DNA of 38,188 nucleotides, taken from JBNKLG01 sp050292235. GTDB lineage: Bacteria > Pseudomonadota > Gammaproteobacteria > Chromatiales > Chromatiaceae. Shown here one piece after another: positions 1-7,602 of this stretch. The notes under the pieces were generated by a model that was not told the DNA's origin, did no database searches, and saw only the letters and a list, made by a program, of their open reading frames with translations. A program made the position numbers and the translations under genes. Within the stretch, counting starts at the first letter, position 1. Every line of letters starts with the position of its first letter. Location of the stretch: NCBI GenBank assembly GCA_050292235.1, contig JBNKLG010000021.1, positions 1-38,188 of the forward strand, given 5' to 3'.

Positions 1-697
1 CGTGCGTCTGCGCCAGGGCCGCATGGCCGATGACACGGTTTTTGCCGATGACCCCCTGGCCCCGGCGGCCCGCTGGGTCGAGGCCGGTGCCCGCCGCCTG
101 CATCTGGTCGATCTTAACGGTGCCTTTGCCGGCAGGCCGGTTAATGGCGAGGTGATCGAGGCCATCGCCGGGGCATGGCCGGAGCTACCGCTACAGGTGG
201 GTGGCGGCATCCGCGATGAAGAGACCATCGAGACCTATCTGGATATCGGCGTCCACTACTGCATCATCGGCACCCAGGCGGTGAAGGATCCCGATTTCGT
301 CAGCCGTGCCTGTCAGCGCTTCCCCGGCCACATCATCGTCGGTCTGGACGCCAAAGATGGCATGGTCGCCATCAACGGCTGGGCCGAGGTGACCGATATC
401 GAGGTGACCGAGCTGGCCCGCCGGTTCGAGAACGACGGCGTCAGTGCCATCGTCTATACGGATATTGGTCGCGACGGCATGCTCAGCGGCTGTAATGTGG
501 CTGCCACCTCGGCCCTGGCCAACGCGGTGGGCATCCCCATCATCGCCTCGGGCGGCATCACCAATCTGGATGACATTCGCGCCCTCTGCACTGCCGATAC
601 CAGCAACATCAGCGCAGCCATTACCGGCCGCGCCATCTACGAAGGCACCCTGGATTTCGCCGAAGGCCAGCAGTTGGCCGATAGCCTGAGTTGCTGA
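1..697 (+). CDS. hisA: HisA, phosphoribosylformimino-AICAR-P isomerase (5' partial)
   Basis: Cytosolic isomerase of histidine synthesis that converts ProFAR to PRFAR, the substrate of HisF. The reading frame is open to the left edge; the family normally has about 13 more N-terminal residues before the motif VRLRQG, including the first catalytic Asp, so the GTG at position 2 is an internal valine and not the start. Visible family features are the half-barrel repeats with phosphate-binding glycines (VGGGIRDEE near the middle, IASGGITN near the end) and LDAKDG around the second catalytic Asp. It stops one base before the hisF ATG, so the two are surely co-transcribed. Identification is secure; only the N-terminus is missing. 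Confidence 0.96.
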   Translation, partial: VRLRQGRMADDTVFADDPLAPAARWVEAGARRLHLVDLNGAFAGRPVNGEVIEAIAGAWPELPLQVGGGIRDEETIETYLDIGVHYCIIGTQAVKDPDFVSRACQRFPGHIIVGLDAKDGMVAINGWAEVTDIEVTELARRFENDGVSAIVYTDIGRDGMLSGCNVAATSALANAVGIPIIASGGITNLDDIRALCTADTSNISAAITGRAIYEGTLDFAEGQQLADSLSC

Positions 698-698
698 G

Positions 699-1454
699 AT
701 GTTGGCCAAACGCATCATCCCCTGTCTCGACGTCGACAATGGCCGGGTGGTCAAGGGCGTCAAGTTTGTCGATATCCGCGATGCGGGTGACCCGGTGGCC
801 GTAGCCCGGCGCTATAACGAAGAGGGGGCCGACGAGATCACCTTCCTCGACATTACCGCCAGCTCCGATGATCGCGAGACCATGGTGCACATGGTGGAAC
901 AGGTGGCCTCCGAGGTCTTCATCCCCCTCACCGTGGGTGGTGGTATTCGCAGGCCGGAGGATGTGCTGCGGATGCTTAACGCCGGGGCCGACAAGGTGGC
1001 CATCAACACTGCTGCAGTGTTTAATCCCGAGTTTGTGCGCGAGGTCTGCGACCGCTTTGGCTCCCAGTGCATCGTGGTGGCCATCGACGCCAAAAGGGTC
1101 GATGACCACTGGGAAATCTTCACCCACGGTGGACGCAAGCCGACCGGCCTCAATGCGGTGGAGTGGGCGCGCAAGATGACCGACTACGGTGCGGGCGAGA
1201 TCCTGCTCACCAGCATGGATCGCGATGGTACCAAGATTGGCTTCGACAACGAGCTGACTGCTGCTATCAGTGAGGCGGTGCCTGTTCCGGTGATCGCCTC
1301 CGGCGGCGTCGGCAACCTTCAGCATCTGGTGGATGGCGTTACCCTGGGCAAGGCCGATGCCGTGCTGGCCGCCAGCATTTTTCACTTCGCCGAATACAGC
1401 ATCGGCGAGGCCAAAGCCTATATGGCTGAGCGCGGTGTCGAGGTGCGGCTGTAA
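699..1454 (+). CDS. hisF: HisF, imidazole glycerol phosphate synthase cyclase subunit
   Basis: Cyclase half of IGP synthase; with the glutaminase HisH it turns PRFAR and ammonia into imidazole glycerol phosphate and AICAR. At 251 residues it has the family length. The catalytic aspartates fall at Asp11 (CLDVDNG) and Asp130 (VVAIDAKR), the positions known for this family, and the phosphate-binding loops TVGGGIR and IASGGVG are intact. It begins one base after hisA. HisH is not in the window and is presumably upstream. In relatives hisI commonly follows; here the next gene is hisE. Confidence 0.98.
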   Translation: MLAKRIIPCLDVDNGRVVKGVKFVDIRDAGDPVAVARRYNEEGADEITFLDITASSDDRETMVHMVEQVASEVFIPLTVGGGIRRPEDVLRMLNAGADKVAINTAAVFNPEFVREVCDRFGSQCIVVAIDAKRVDDHWEIFTHGGRKPTGLNAVEWARKMTDYGAGEILLTSMDRDGTKIGFDNELTAAISEAVPVPVIASGGVGNLQHLVDGVTLGKADAVLAASIFHFAEYSIGEAKAYMAERGVEVRL

Positions 1455-1481
1455 GCGCTTTCGTGGAATGATTGGGAATCA

Positions 1482-1814
1482 ATGATGTCAGATGTACTGA
1501 ATGCCTTGGCCGAGGTACTGGAGCGTCGTAAGGGCGCCGATCCGGACTCCTCCTATGTGGCCAAGCTCTACGCCAAGGGGCTGGATGCCATCCTGAAAAA
1601 GGTCGGTGAAGAGGCCACCGAGACCGTGATGGCGGCCAAAGATGGCGAGGCAGACAAGATCGTCTACGAGGTGGCTGATCTCTGGTTTCACACCCTGGTG
1701 CTATTGGCCCATCAAGGCCTGGGGCCGGAGGCGGTGCTGGCGGAGCTGGAACGGCGTTTTGGACTCTCCGGGCTGGCGGAAAAGGCTGCCCGACAAACTG
1801 AGGTTGCTGATTGA
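1482..1814 (+). CDS. hisE: HisE, phosphoribosyl-ATP pyrophosphatase
   Basis: Hydrolyses PRATP to PRAMP and pyrophosphate, the second step of histidine synthesis. A 110-residue, single-domain all-alpha protein of the MazG-like fold; the metal-binding acidic pattern EEATETVMA followed by EVADLWFH is present. It lies 27 nt after hisF in the same direction and upstream of tatABC, a linkage known in beta- and gammaproteobacteria. The cyclohydrolase HisI, which usually sits between hisF and hisE or is fused to HisE, is not here. The ATG at 1482 is followed at once by a second in-frame ATG at 1485, so the exact start is uncertain by one codon. Confidence 0.95.
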   Translation: MMSDVLNALAEVLERRKGADPDSSYVAKLYAKGLDAILKKVGEEATETVMAAKDGEADKIVYEVADLWFHTLVLLAHQGLGPEAVLAELERRFGLSGLAEKAARQTEVAD

Positions 1815-1877
1815 AATCAGTGGCCGTGCCTGAGGTATGATGCCCGGGCAGCTTGAACAATTTTGCGGAGAACGACT

Positions 1878-2102
1878 ATGGGTTTTGGTGGCATTAGCAT
1901 CTGGCAACTTTTGATCATTTTGGCGATCGTTCTGGTGCTCTTCGGAACCAAACGGTTGCGTAACCTGGGTTCGGATTTGGGCAATGCTGTTAAAGGCTTT
2001 CGTGAGTCTGTAAAGACCGGCGAGGATCAGCAGGCCCAGATCGATCAGAAAGAGGGCGAGACCATCGAGGGCGAAGTGACCAAGGAAAAGGATAAGGTCT
2101 GA
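1878..2102 (+). CDS. tatA: TatA, twin-arginine translocase pore subunit
   Basis: Pore-forming subunit of the Tat system, which exports folded, often cofactor-bearing proteins. It has a single N-terminal transmembrane helix (ISIWQLLIILAIVLVLFG), the FG hinge, the amphipathic helix KRLRNLGSDLGNAVKGF and a charged acidic tail. I chose the ATG at 1878 (74 aa) because a GGAG ribosome site lies 7 nt before it and FGG at residues 2-4 is typical of TatA; a TTG 15 nt upstream would add residues not found in the family. It is the first gene of tatABC, 63 nt after hisE. Confidence 0.96.
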   Translation: MGFGGISIWQLLIILAIVLVLFGTKRLRNLGSDLGNAVKGFRESVKTGEDQQAQIDQKEGETIEGEVTKEKDKV

Positions 2103-2118
2103 TCGACGGGTAACAGCC

Positions 2119-2469
2119 ATGTTTGACGTCGGTTTTATGGAGCTGCTCCTGGTTGGGATCGTAGCTTTGCTGGTGGTCGGTCCGGAGCGTTTGCCCGGCC
2201 TGGCTCGCACGGCAGGTGCCTGGCTCGGCCGTGCCCGCTCTTTTGTGGGTAGTGTCAAGGCGGATATCGACAAAGAACTCAAGGCTGATGAGCTGAAACG
2301 CATCCTGGCACAGCAGGCCAAGATTGCCGAGCCCCTGCATGAGATTATTGAGGAGACTCGAGCCTCTGTGACTGGGGTCAAGGAGGAGGTCAAGCAGATG
2401 GCCTCTGAGGTTCAAGGCGAAAAGCCCGATCAGTCCTCAGCCTCTGTCAAATCCGACAAAGATGACTGA
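2119..2469 (+). CDS. tatB: TatB, twin-arginine translocase receptor subunit
   Basis: With TatC it forms the receptor for twin-arginine signal peptides in the inner membrane. The N-terminus MFDVGFMELLLVGIVALLVVGPERLP is the TatB signature: a short membrane helix with Glu8 inside it and the GPERLP hinge, then a long amphipathic helix and a hydrophilic tail. At 116 residues it is slightly short but normal. It starts 16 nt after tatA and its stop overlaps the tatC start, suggesting coupled translation. Confidence 0.95.
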   Translation: MFDVGFMELLLVGIVALLVVGPERLPGLARTAGAWLGRARSFVGSVKADIDKELKADELKRILAQQAKIAEPLHEIIEETRASVTGVKEEVKQMASEVQGEKPDQSSASVKSDKDD

Positions 2470-3529
2470 TTCCTCTGATTCAACCCAAGAGACCCAACCC
2501 TTTATCGCGCACCTGATTGAGCTGCGCGACCGCTTGCTGCGCATGGTGCTGGGGGTGCTTCTGGTGTTGGTGTTGCTGGTGCCGTTCAGTAACAATATCT
2601 ACCATTTTATTGCTTTGCCTTTGATTGACCTGGGCGTCAAGATGCAGGTGATCGATCCCATCGGTTCCTTTTTCGTGCCCTTTAAGCTCACCCTGATGAC
2701 AGCGGTTTTTGTAAGTGTTCCCTGGATTCTGTATCAGTTCTGGGCCTTTGTCGCGCCGGGACTTTATCAGCACGAAAAGCGATTGATGATGCCATTGTTG
2801 GCAAGCAGTACTGTCCTTTTCTATTTGGGCGTGGCTTTTGCCTATGTCGTCGTCTTCGAACTGATTTTCAGATTCATGGTCAGCGTGACCCCTGAGGGGG
2901 CGACCATGGATACGGATATTGGCAAGTACCTCGATTTCGTCATCACCATTTTTTTTGCCTTTGGGTTTGCCTTCGAAGTACCCATTGCCACCATCCTGCT
3001 GGTCGTTACCGGGGTAACCTCTCCGGAAAAACTGGCCACCAAGCGGCCCTATGTGATTGTCGGTGCCTTTATTGTCGGCATGTTGCTGACACCACCCGAT
3101 ATCATCTCCCAAACCCTGCTGGCTGTGCCCATGTGGCTGCTGTTCGAGGCCGGGCTCTTCTTCTCCCGCTTTTTCCTTAAGGTGCGGAAGAAAGAAGAGG
3201 ATGCCTCACCAGAGCCAGATGGGGTGCCGACACCACTTTCGGATGACAAGCCTTCACCTGCTCTGGAAGAACCACCACGCTATGTGCCACTCACCGATGA
3301 GGAGATGGAGGCGGAGCTGGATGTCATCGAGGCTGAGGAAGATCACGACACCGACAATCCTGTGCCTTCGCCAGAGGCCATTGAGGATAACCTGAAACAG
3401 ATCCATGAGCTGAGAATGGCGGGCGACGGATCTTTGGCCCGCGACCTACTTTACGAGGTGATCCAGTACGGAGATGCCAAGCAGGTCGAGGTGGCACGGA
3501 ACATCCTGCGTCAGATGGACGAGGATTGA
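2462..3529 (+). CDS. tatC: TatC with long acidic C-terminal extension
   Basis: Core membrane subunit of the Tat receptor. Residues 1-240 hold the conserved part: the cytosolic N-terminus with HLIELRDRLL, six membrane helices and the family motifs FVAPGLYQHEK and LTPPDIISQ. TatC proteins usually stop near residue 250, but this one continues to 355. Residues 241-305 are Glu/Asp/Pro-rich and probably disordered; residues 307-355 look like a short helical hairpin (LKQIHELRMAGD, ARDLLYEVIQYGD, ARNILRQM) resembling the C-terminal motif of FimV. The start overlaps tatB by 8 nt. The extension is in frame with no break, so it looks like a real fusion rather than an error. Confidence 0.95.
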   Translation: MTDSSDSTQETQPFIAHLIELRDRLLRMVLGVLLVLVLLVPFSNNIYHFIALPLIDLGVKMQVIDPIGSFFVPFKLTLMTAVFVSVPWILYQFWAFVAPGLYQHEKRLMMPLLASSTVLFYLGVAFAYVVVFELIFRFMVSVTPEGATMDTDIGKYLDFVITIFFAFGFAFEVPIATILLVVTGVTSPEKLATKRPYVIVGAFIVGMLLTPPDIISQTLLAVPMWLLFEAGLFFSRFFLKVRKKEEDASPEPDGVPTPLSDDKPSPALEEPPRYVPLTDEEMEAELDVIEAEEDHDTDNPVPSPEAIEDNLKQIHELRMAGDGSLARDLLYEVIQYGDAKQVEVARNILRQMDED

Positions 3530-3544
3530 GCGGAGTTCTGTAGA

Positions 3545-3562
3545 AAACACCTCCCTGTGTTT
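3545..3562. terminator. Short inverted repeat between convergent tatC and rsd
   Basis: AAACAC and GTGTTT form a perfect 6-bp stem around a 6-nt loop in the 41-bp gap between the tatC and rsd stop codons. It has no proper T-tract on either side, so it could be only a weak bidirectional terminator. Confidence 0.35.
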
Positions 3563-3570
3563 GACTGCGG

Positions 3571-4032
3571 TTAGTTTTTAGGGGCAACCAGCGCTGCGAT
3601 CAGGTGGTCTTCCAGTTCGGCCCTTGCGGCCAGAATTTCGCCCATTTTCGAAAGGTCGTCGGTCAGGTGATCCAGGATCAGCTGATGGTCAGATTCGTCA
3701 TATTTGTCGTTGAAATCGACGATCTGTTGGGTGTACTCCATGATGGGATCCTGCACCGACTCTGCCACTTTCAGTACATTGCGACGACGCTCCTTACCCT
3801 CGGCGATCCGATCCAGAACCTCGAAATGCACCAATGCCGTATAATCCACCAGAATCTGACAAAACTCCTTGAGCTCGTCTGTGATCGACTTTTCATGGGT
3901 GAAGGGCTGCAACCCAGCTACTTTACAGTAGAGGGAGAGCATGCGAAGCCGTTCGGCCAGCAGTTCATCAATGACCTGCTGGGTGCGAAAGCGGTTTTCT
4001 TGTTCTTGGCTGTTGTCCGCCGGTTCGGCCAT
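3571..4032 (-). CDS. rsd: Rsd/AlgQ-family anti-sigma-70 regulator
   Basis: Members of this family bind region 4 of sigma-70 and reduce its hold on core RNA polymerase in stationary phase; AlgQ in Pseudomonas also affects alginate and siderophore genes. The 153-residue all-helical protein aligns by eye with E. coli Rsd along its length: ERLRMLSLYCKVAG, LKEFCQILVDYTALVHFEVLDRI, IMEYTQQIVDFNDKYD and LSKMGEILAARAELEDHLI. The start is supported by an AAGGAG site 7 nt upstream. It is divergent from the exported protein at 4101. Its likely target RpoD is encoded 10 kb away in this window. The gene symbol follows E. coli; algQ is the alternative. Confidence 0.88.
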   Translation of the reverse strand: MAEPADNSQEQENRFRTQQVIDELLAERLRMLSLYCKVAGLQPFTHEKSITDELKEFCQILVDYTALVHFEVLDRIAEGKERRRNVLKVAESVQDPIMEYTQQIVDFNDKYDESDHQLILDHLTDDLSKMGEILAARAELEDHLIAALVAPKN

Positions 4033-4065
4033 GGTAGGACTCCTTGAGTTTTGAGTTATCGCAAC

Positions 4066-4071
4066 ATTCTA
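4066..4071 (-). promoter_or_regulatory. Candidate -10 element for rsd
   Basis: On the minus strand this reads TAGAAT, five of six matches to the sigma-70 -10 consensus, about 34 nt before the rsd start and upstream of its AAGGAG site. No good -35 is visible at 16-18 bp, so the call rests on the -10 alone. Confidence 0.35.
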
Positions 4072-4100
4072 CCGTGAATCCGCCAACGAAAGCAGGGTCT

Positions 4101-4697
4101 ATGGTCTTCCCGTTTCGATTATCGACATTAGCTGGTGAGAACCGATTGCGCAGAGGCCTGATGCTTTGTCTCACGTTGGTTCTGCTGGCATCACCGCCGA
4201 ATCTGGTGGCAGCAGACATGGTTTATGCCATGCGTAACATGATGGCACTCATGTGGTCGATGCTGCATCAGATGCAGGCCGGTTATGCCGTAGGGGCATC
4301 CGGATTCGGCGGCACCACGCGTGCCAGGATTGAGGATTTGCGACTGCTCTATCGCACCCTGCCGGGTGCACCCCCTCGCTCTCCGGTCTCGCGCACCGCG
4401 CTTCTGGATGGTATCTGGCTGGGTCAATATCGCGAGATTGTCATGATTCGTGACGGCTATTTCCGTCTCTATAGCCCAGGCTACACGCGGTATGAAGATG
4501 CTGAACTGACCTTCCATGATGGCAAGATCCAGCTTCGCACCCTGCGCACCGAAGATACCCGTGAATACACCTTTGTCTACGACCTGGGTCGTTTGGCCTT
4601 GAAAGACAAAGATGGTCATCTCTTGCTCTATCTGCGTCTGGACATCCTTCCTGGGATTGGGATGCTCCCGCCAGGGCAAAATGGGTGGAGCTATTGA
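4101..4697 (+). CDS. Exported protein of unknown function
   Basis: I do not recognise a family. From the ATG at 4101 the protein has 198 residues: a basic stretch (RLRRG), a hydrophobic core (LMLCLTLVLLA) and a likely Sec cleavage near VAA-DM, then a Met-rich segment (YAMRNMMALMWSMLHQM). The C-terminal half (about residues 100-180) has alternating hydrophobic strands (IWLGQYREIVMIRDGYFRLYS, YTFVYDLGRLAL) that suggest a small beta-barrel or lipocalin-like fold; this is inference. AGCAGGG precedes the chosen start by 3 nt; an ATG at 4161 with AGAGG upstream would leave a shorter signal peptide and is a real alternative. Divergent from rsd. Confidence 0.7.
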   Translation: MVFPFRLSTLAGENRLRRGLMLCLTLVLLASPPNLVAADMVYAMRNMMALMWSMLHQMQAGYAVGASGFGGTTRARIEDLRLLYRTLPGAPPRSPVSRTALLDGIWLGQYREIVMIRDGYFRLYSPGYTRYEDAELTFHDGKIQLRTLRTEDTREYTFVYDLGRLALKDKDGHLLLYLRLDILPGIGMLPPGQNGWSY

Positions 4698-4754
4698 TTT
4701 CTGTGGACCGGTTTTGAAAAGAAGTTAAGTGCCAGCCGATAGCGATGGCCATCT

Positions 4755-5534
4755 TTATTCGCCATTTAACCAGCGGATTTCCGTGGCAGTGGCGGGGCCG
4801 ATGCGGGTCTTTTTCAGCGAGGCAGGCATCTGGGCGAGGGTTGGAGAGAGGGGGACGCGGCCGCCCATGAGTTCTGCCAGATTCTGAGGATAGAGGGGGT
4901 TGCGATCTGGCTCTGCGTAGCCCTGGGGATGAATGGGTATATTGGTGCTCAGATCATACTTGTCTGTGGCGCCGAAGAGATGGGCCAGTTCGTGGGCAAT
5001 GACAAAATTGTTCTGGCGTCGCTGCTTTTTGCTGGCGTAGGCGCTGACGATGCCGACCCCGCCCTTCCTCAATCCGGTGGAGTGGCCCAATACGGGATGT
5101 TGGTTGGGGTCGAAGAAACGAACGAAAAGTTTGAGGTCACCGGGACCATCGTAGTTGTCGTTTTGCCAGCCCCAGTAACGGAGCTTCAGGCTCCAGAGGA
5201 TGATGTCCAAGCGGCTGCCGCCGACAGGAATCGCTGGTGGCTGCTCTTTGACTTGTTGGGCCAATTTGACCTCGATGGGCTTGTCCAGTGCGAGCCCGTA
5301 GCGTTTTGCCTCCTGGCTGTAGAACTCCTCGATATCGGCGAAGTCCTGCTCCTGCAATTGGCGAATGTAGTCCTCAGCGGTTTGGCTGCCATCACCATTG
5401 ATAGGGTAGACCACCAGCCACTGGGCGACTTTCCAGGAGGTGGTGCGTGCCTGAGTGACCCAGGTGTCCGCGGCGACAAACAGGAGTATCAGTAGAAGAA
5501 TGAGAATGCGAAGGTTGCGGGAGGGAAAGGGCAT
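4755..5534 (-). CDS. Membrane-anchored or secreted zinc metalloprotease, HExxHxxGxxD type
   Basis: Putative zincin of 259 residues. An N-terminal hydrophobic segment (LRILILLLILLFVAADTW) would act as signal or anchor. The metal site is HELAHLFGATD at residues 181-191: His181 and His185 as zinc ligands, Glu182 as catalytic base, and Asp191 exactly where metzincins carry the third His and snapalysin-like enzymes carry Asp. The conserved-looking tail NPLYPQNLAELMGG follows. The ATG at 5534 was chosen because the hydrophobic segment begins right after it; a TTG at 5600 would add 22 residues. No strong ribosome site is visible. It lies 84 nt downstream of the MidA-type gene in the same direction. 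The substrate is unknown. Confidence 0.72.
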   Translation of the reverse strand: MPFPSRNLRILILLLILLFVAADTWVTQARTTSWKVAQWLVVYPINGDGSQTAEDYIRQLQEQDFADIEEFYSQEAKRYGLALDKPIEVKLAQQVKEQPPAIPVGGSRLDIILWSLKLRYWGWQNDNYDGPGDLKLFVRFFDPNQHPVLGHSTGLRKGGVGIVSAYASKKQRRQNNFVIAHELAHLFGATDKYDLSTNIPIHPQGYAEPDRNPLYPQNLAELMGGRVPLSPTLAQMPASLKKTRIGPATATEIRWLNGE

Positions 5535-5618
5535 AGGGGTTTGATTATGTGATGGGTTGCAGGTATCGACAAAGCCCAACTCTATCACGAAGAGTATCAA
5601 GGCCAGGAGGTATCAGGC

Positions 5619-6803
5619 TCAAAGACGTAAGTTGCCCAGTTGGAAACCCTTGGGCAGGCTGTCGAGTCCTTTTCCTAGCCCTAATACCTTGAAACGTTCG
5701 CCCATCTCATGGGGCATGAGCAGGCGTTTGGCTGCCTGGAGTTCCTGGGCGTAGGCGGTGGCGGGCAGCTGTTCCTGGCGTTGGGTCAGTAGCTGATCCA
5801 AGCCCAGGGCGGTGAGAAACTGGCCCTGGCTGCAGAAGGCGTGCTGCTCAAATCCATGCCATTGGCCCTCTTCGGCCACGGCGGTGAAATCCACGTTGGC
5901 GGTGATGTCCTGTAACCCTGGGCGGGTCAAGGGGTCGTGAATCAGGTGATGGTGATAATGGCAGATCAGGGTGCCACATTGGCGCTGCGGATGGAAAAAT
6001 TCCGAGCCGTTGTGGCCGTAATCGATCAGCAGGGCCAGGCCGCGGTCCAGACTGTTGCTGAGCGCTGCCAGCCAGGGGCCAAGGCGCAGATTGATCTCGC
6101 TTTCGTAGTCCTCGGTCAGTGCGTATCGATCCAGGCGCGCCTGACAGGCTTCGGCTAGCCCAGGGGTATGGATTGGCTCCCAGCTGTGGACCAGTTGCTG
6201 CCCTTGCAGGCTGACATACCCCTCAAGGAACTGGTCTTGCACGTAGCGAAAGCGGCTGACGGGCATGGCATCCAGCACCTCGTTGGCGATGATCAGGCCG
6301 CTGAAGGCGTCGGGCAGCTGATCCAGCCACTGAATGCGGTGATAGAGCCCTGGATGATCCTGTCGCAACAGGGCCTGCTGGCGCTGACGCAGGCTGGCGC
6401 TGAGTTCGAGGATGAGATAGCGGTCAGGCAAACATCCTTGAACCATGAGGCCGGAGAGCAGATCGGTGGCCAGTCGGCCGGAACCAGCGCCGATCTCCAG
6501 GATATCGCCGCCGCCCAGGGCGCTCAGAGTCTCGGCGCATTGATTGGCCAGACAAAGGCCAAACAGAGGTGTCATCTCCGGGGCGGTGATGAAATCGCCA
6601 CCGATACCGAATTTTCTCAGATCATTGCTGTAATAGCCTAGCCCCGGCGCATAGAGTGCTAACTCCATGTAGCGGTCAAAGGGCAGTTGTCCACCCTGGT
6701 TGGCGATGGCTCGGTGGATCTGTTCACTGAGGACCTGACTCAGGGCCAGGGCCTGAGGATCGGGTTCGGGCAAGGGCGGTAATTGGCCGGGTGGCGACAT
6801 CAT
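5619..6803 (-). CDS. MidA/NDUFAF7-family SAM-dependent methyltransferase (COG1565)
   Basis: A 394-residue class I methyltransferase. The SAM loop EIGAGSGR lies near residues 103-110 and is preceded by the family hallmark GGDFITAPEMTPLFG (about 68-82), which separates it from generic methyltransferases. Mitochondrial members methylate an Arg in a complex I subunit; the bacterial substrate is not established. ATG codons at 6803 and 6800 are adjacent, with no clear ribosome site. It is divergent from folM with 47 bp between the starts and is followed by the metalloprotease gene. Confidence 0.9.
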   Translation of the reverse strand: MMSPPGQLPPLPEPDPQALALSQVLSEQIHRAIANQGGQLPFDRYMELALYAPGLGYYSNDLRKFGIGGDFITAPEMTPLFGLCLANQCAETLSALGGGDILEIGAGSGRLATDLLSGLMVQGCLPDRYLILELSASLRQRQQALLRQDHPGLYHRIQWLDQLPDAFSGLIIANEVLDAMPVSRFRYVQDQFLEGYVSLQGQQLVHSWEPIHTPGLAEACQARLDRYALTEDYESEINLRLGPWLAALSNSLDRGLALLIDYGHNGSEFFHPQRQCGTLICHYHHHLIHDPLTRPGLQDITANVDFTAVAEEGQWHGFEQHAFCSQGQFLTALGLDQLLTQRQEQLPATAYAQELQAAKRLLMPHEMGERFKVLGLGKGLDSLPKGFQLGNLRL

Positions 6804-6850
6804 GGTTTCATGGTTAAAGTGTGGCTTCGGCAGGCAGAGTGTATCAGTCT

Positions 6851-7594
6851 ATGGCAGAGTTGAACGGAAAAGTGGCGCTGATTACCGGGGGTGGGCAGCG
6901 CATTGGTGCGGCGGTGGCGCGTGAGCTGCATGCCCAGGGAATGAGTCTGATACTCCACTATCGCCATTCGGCCCAGGCGGCCGAGGCATTGCGTGATGAT
7001 CTGCTGGCCCAGCGGGCGGATTCGGTGGTGCTGGTCCAGGCCGATCTTTGTCAGGTCGGTCAGTTACCAGTTCTGGTGGCGAAGGCGCAGTCGGCTTTCG
7101 GGCGTTTGGATTTGCTGCTGAATAACGCTTCCAGCTTCTATCCCACGCCTCTGTCAGCGGTGGATGAGACCCAGTGGGATGATCTTATGGGTTCCAACCT
7201 CAAGGGGCCGTTTTTTCTGGCCCAGGCCGCTGCGCCGCTGCTGCAGGCAAACGGGGGCTGCATCATCAATATGGTGGATATTCATGCCGAACGTCCCAAA
7301 CCGGGCTATCCCGTCTACGTTATGGCCAAAGCGGGCAATGCCATGATGGTAAAGAGTCTGGCGCTGGAGCTGGGGCCGAAGGTGCGGGTCAATGGCATTG
7401 CGCCGGGGTTGATTCTCTGGCCGGAAGAGGAGGTTTCAGCCGAGGCCCGTCAGCAGATGCTGGAGCGCACCCTGCTGCGCCGCGCCGGCACCGAGCAGGA
7501 CATCGCCCGCGCCGTGCTGTTTTTGTTGCGGGATGCGGATTTCATCACCGGCCAGATCCTCAATGTGGATGGTGGCCGCACGGTGCAACAGTAG
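6851..7594 (+). CDS. folM: FolM-type pteridine reductase / dihydromonapterin reductase (SDR)
   Basis: NADPH-dependent short-chain dehydrogenase expected to reduce dihydromonapterin or dihydrofolate. From the ATG at 6851 it is 247 residues. The cofactor loop TGGGQRIG (residues 12-19) has the Arg of pteridine reductases in place of the usual SDR pattern; NNASS follows at 91-95, Asp143 replaces the SDR serine (NMVDIHAERP), and Tyr156-x3-Lys160 is the catalytic pair. These choices mark the pteridine reductase branch. A GTG at 6821 would add ten unsupported residues. The HIT gene follows 8 nt downstream and folK and folB lie beyond, giving a pterin/folate context. Confidence 0.85.
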   Translation: MAELNGKVALITGGGQRIGAAVARELHAQGMSLILHYRHSAQAAEALRDDLLAQRADSVVLVQADLCQVGQLPVLVAKAQSAFGRLDLLLNNASSFYPTPLSAVDETQWDDLMGSNLKGPFFLAQAAAPLLQANGGCIINMVDIHAERPKPGYPVYVMAKAGNAMMVKSLALELGPKVRVNGIAPGLILWPEEEVSAEARQQMLERTLLRRAGTEQDIARAVLFLLRDADFITGQILNVDGGRTVQQ

Positions 7595-7602
7595 GGGCGG
7601 GC

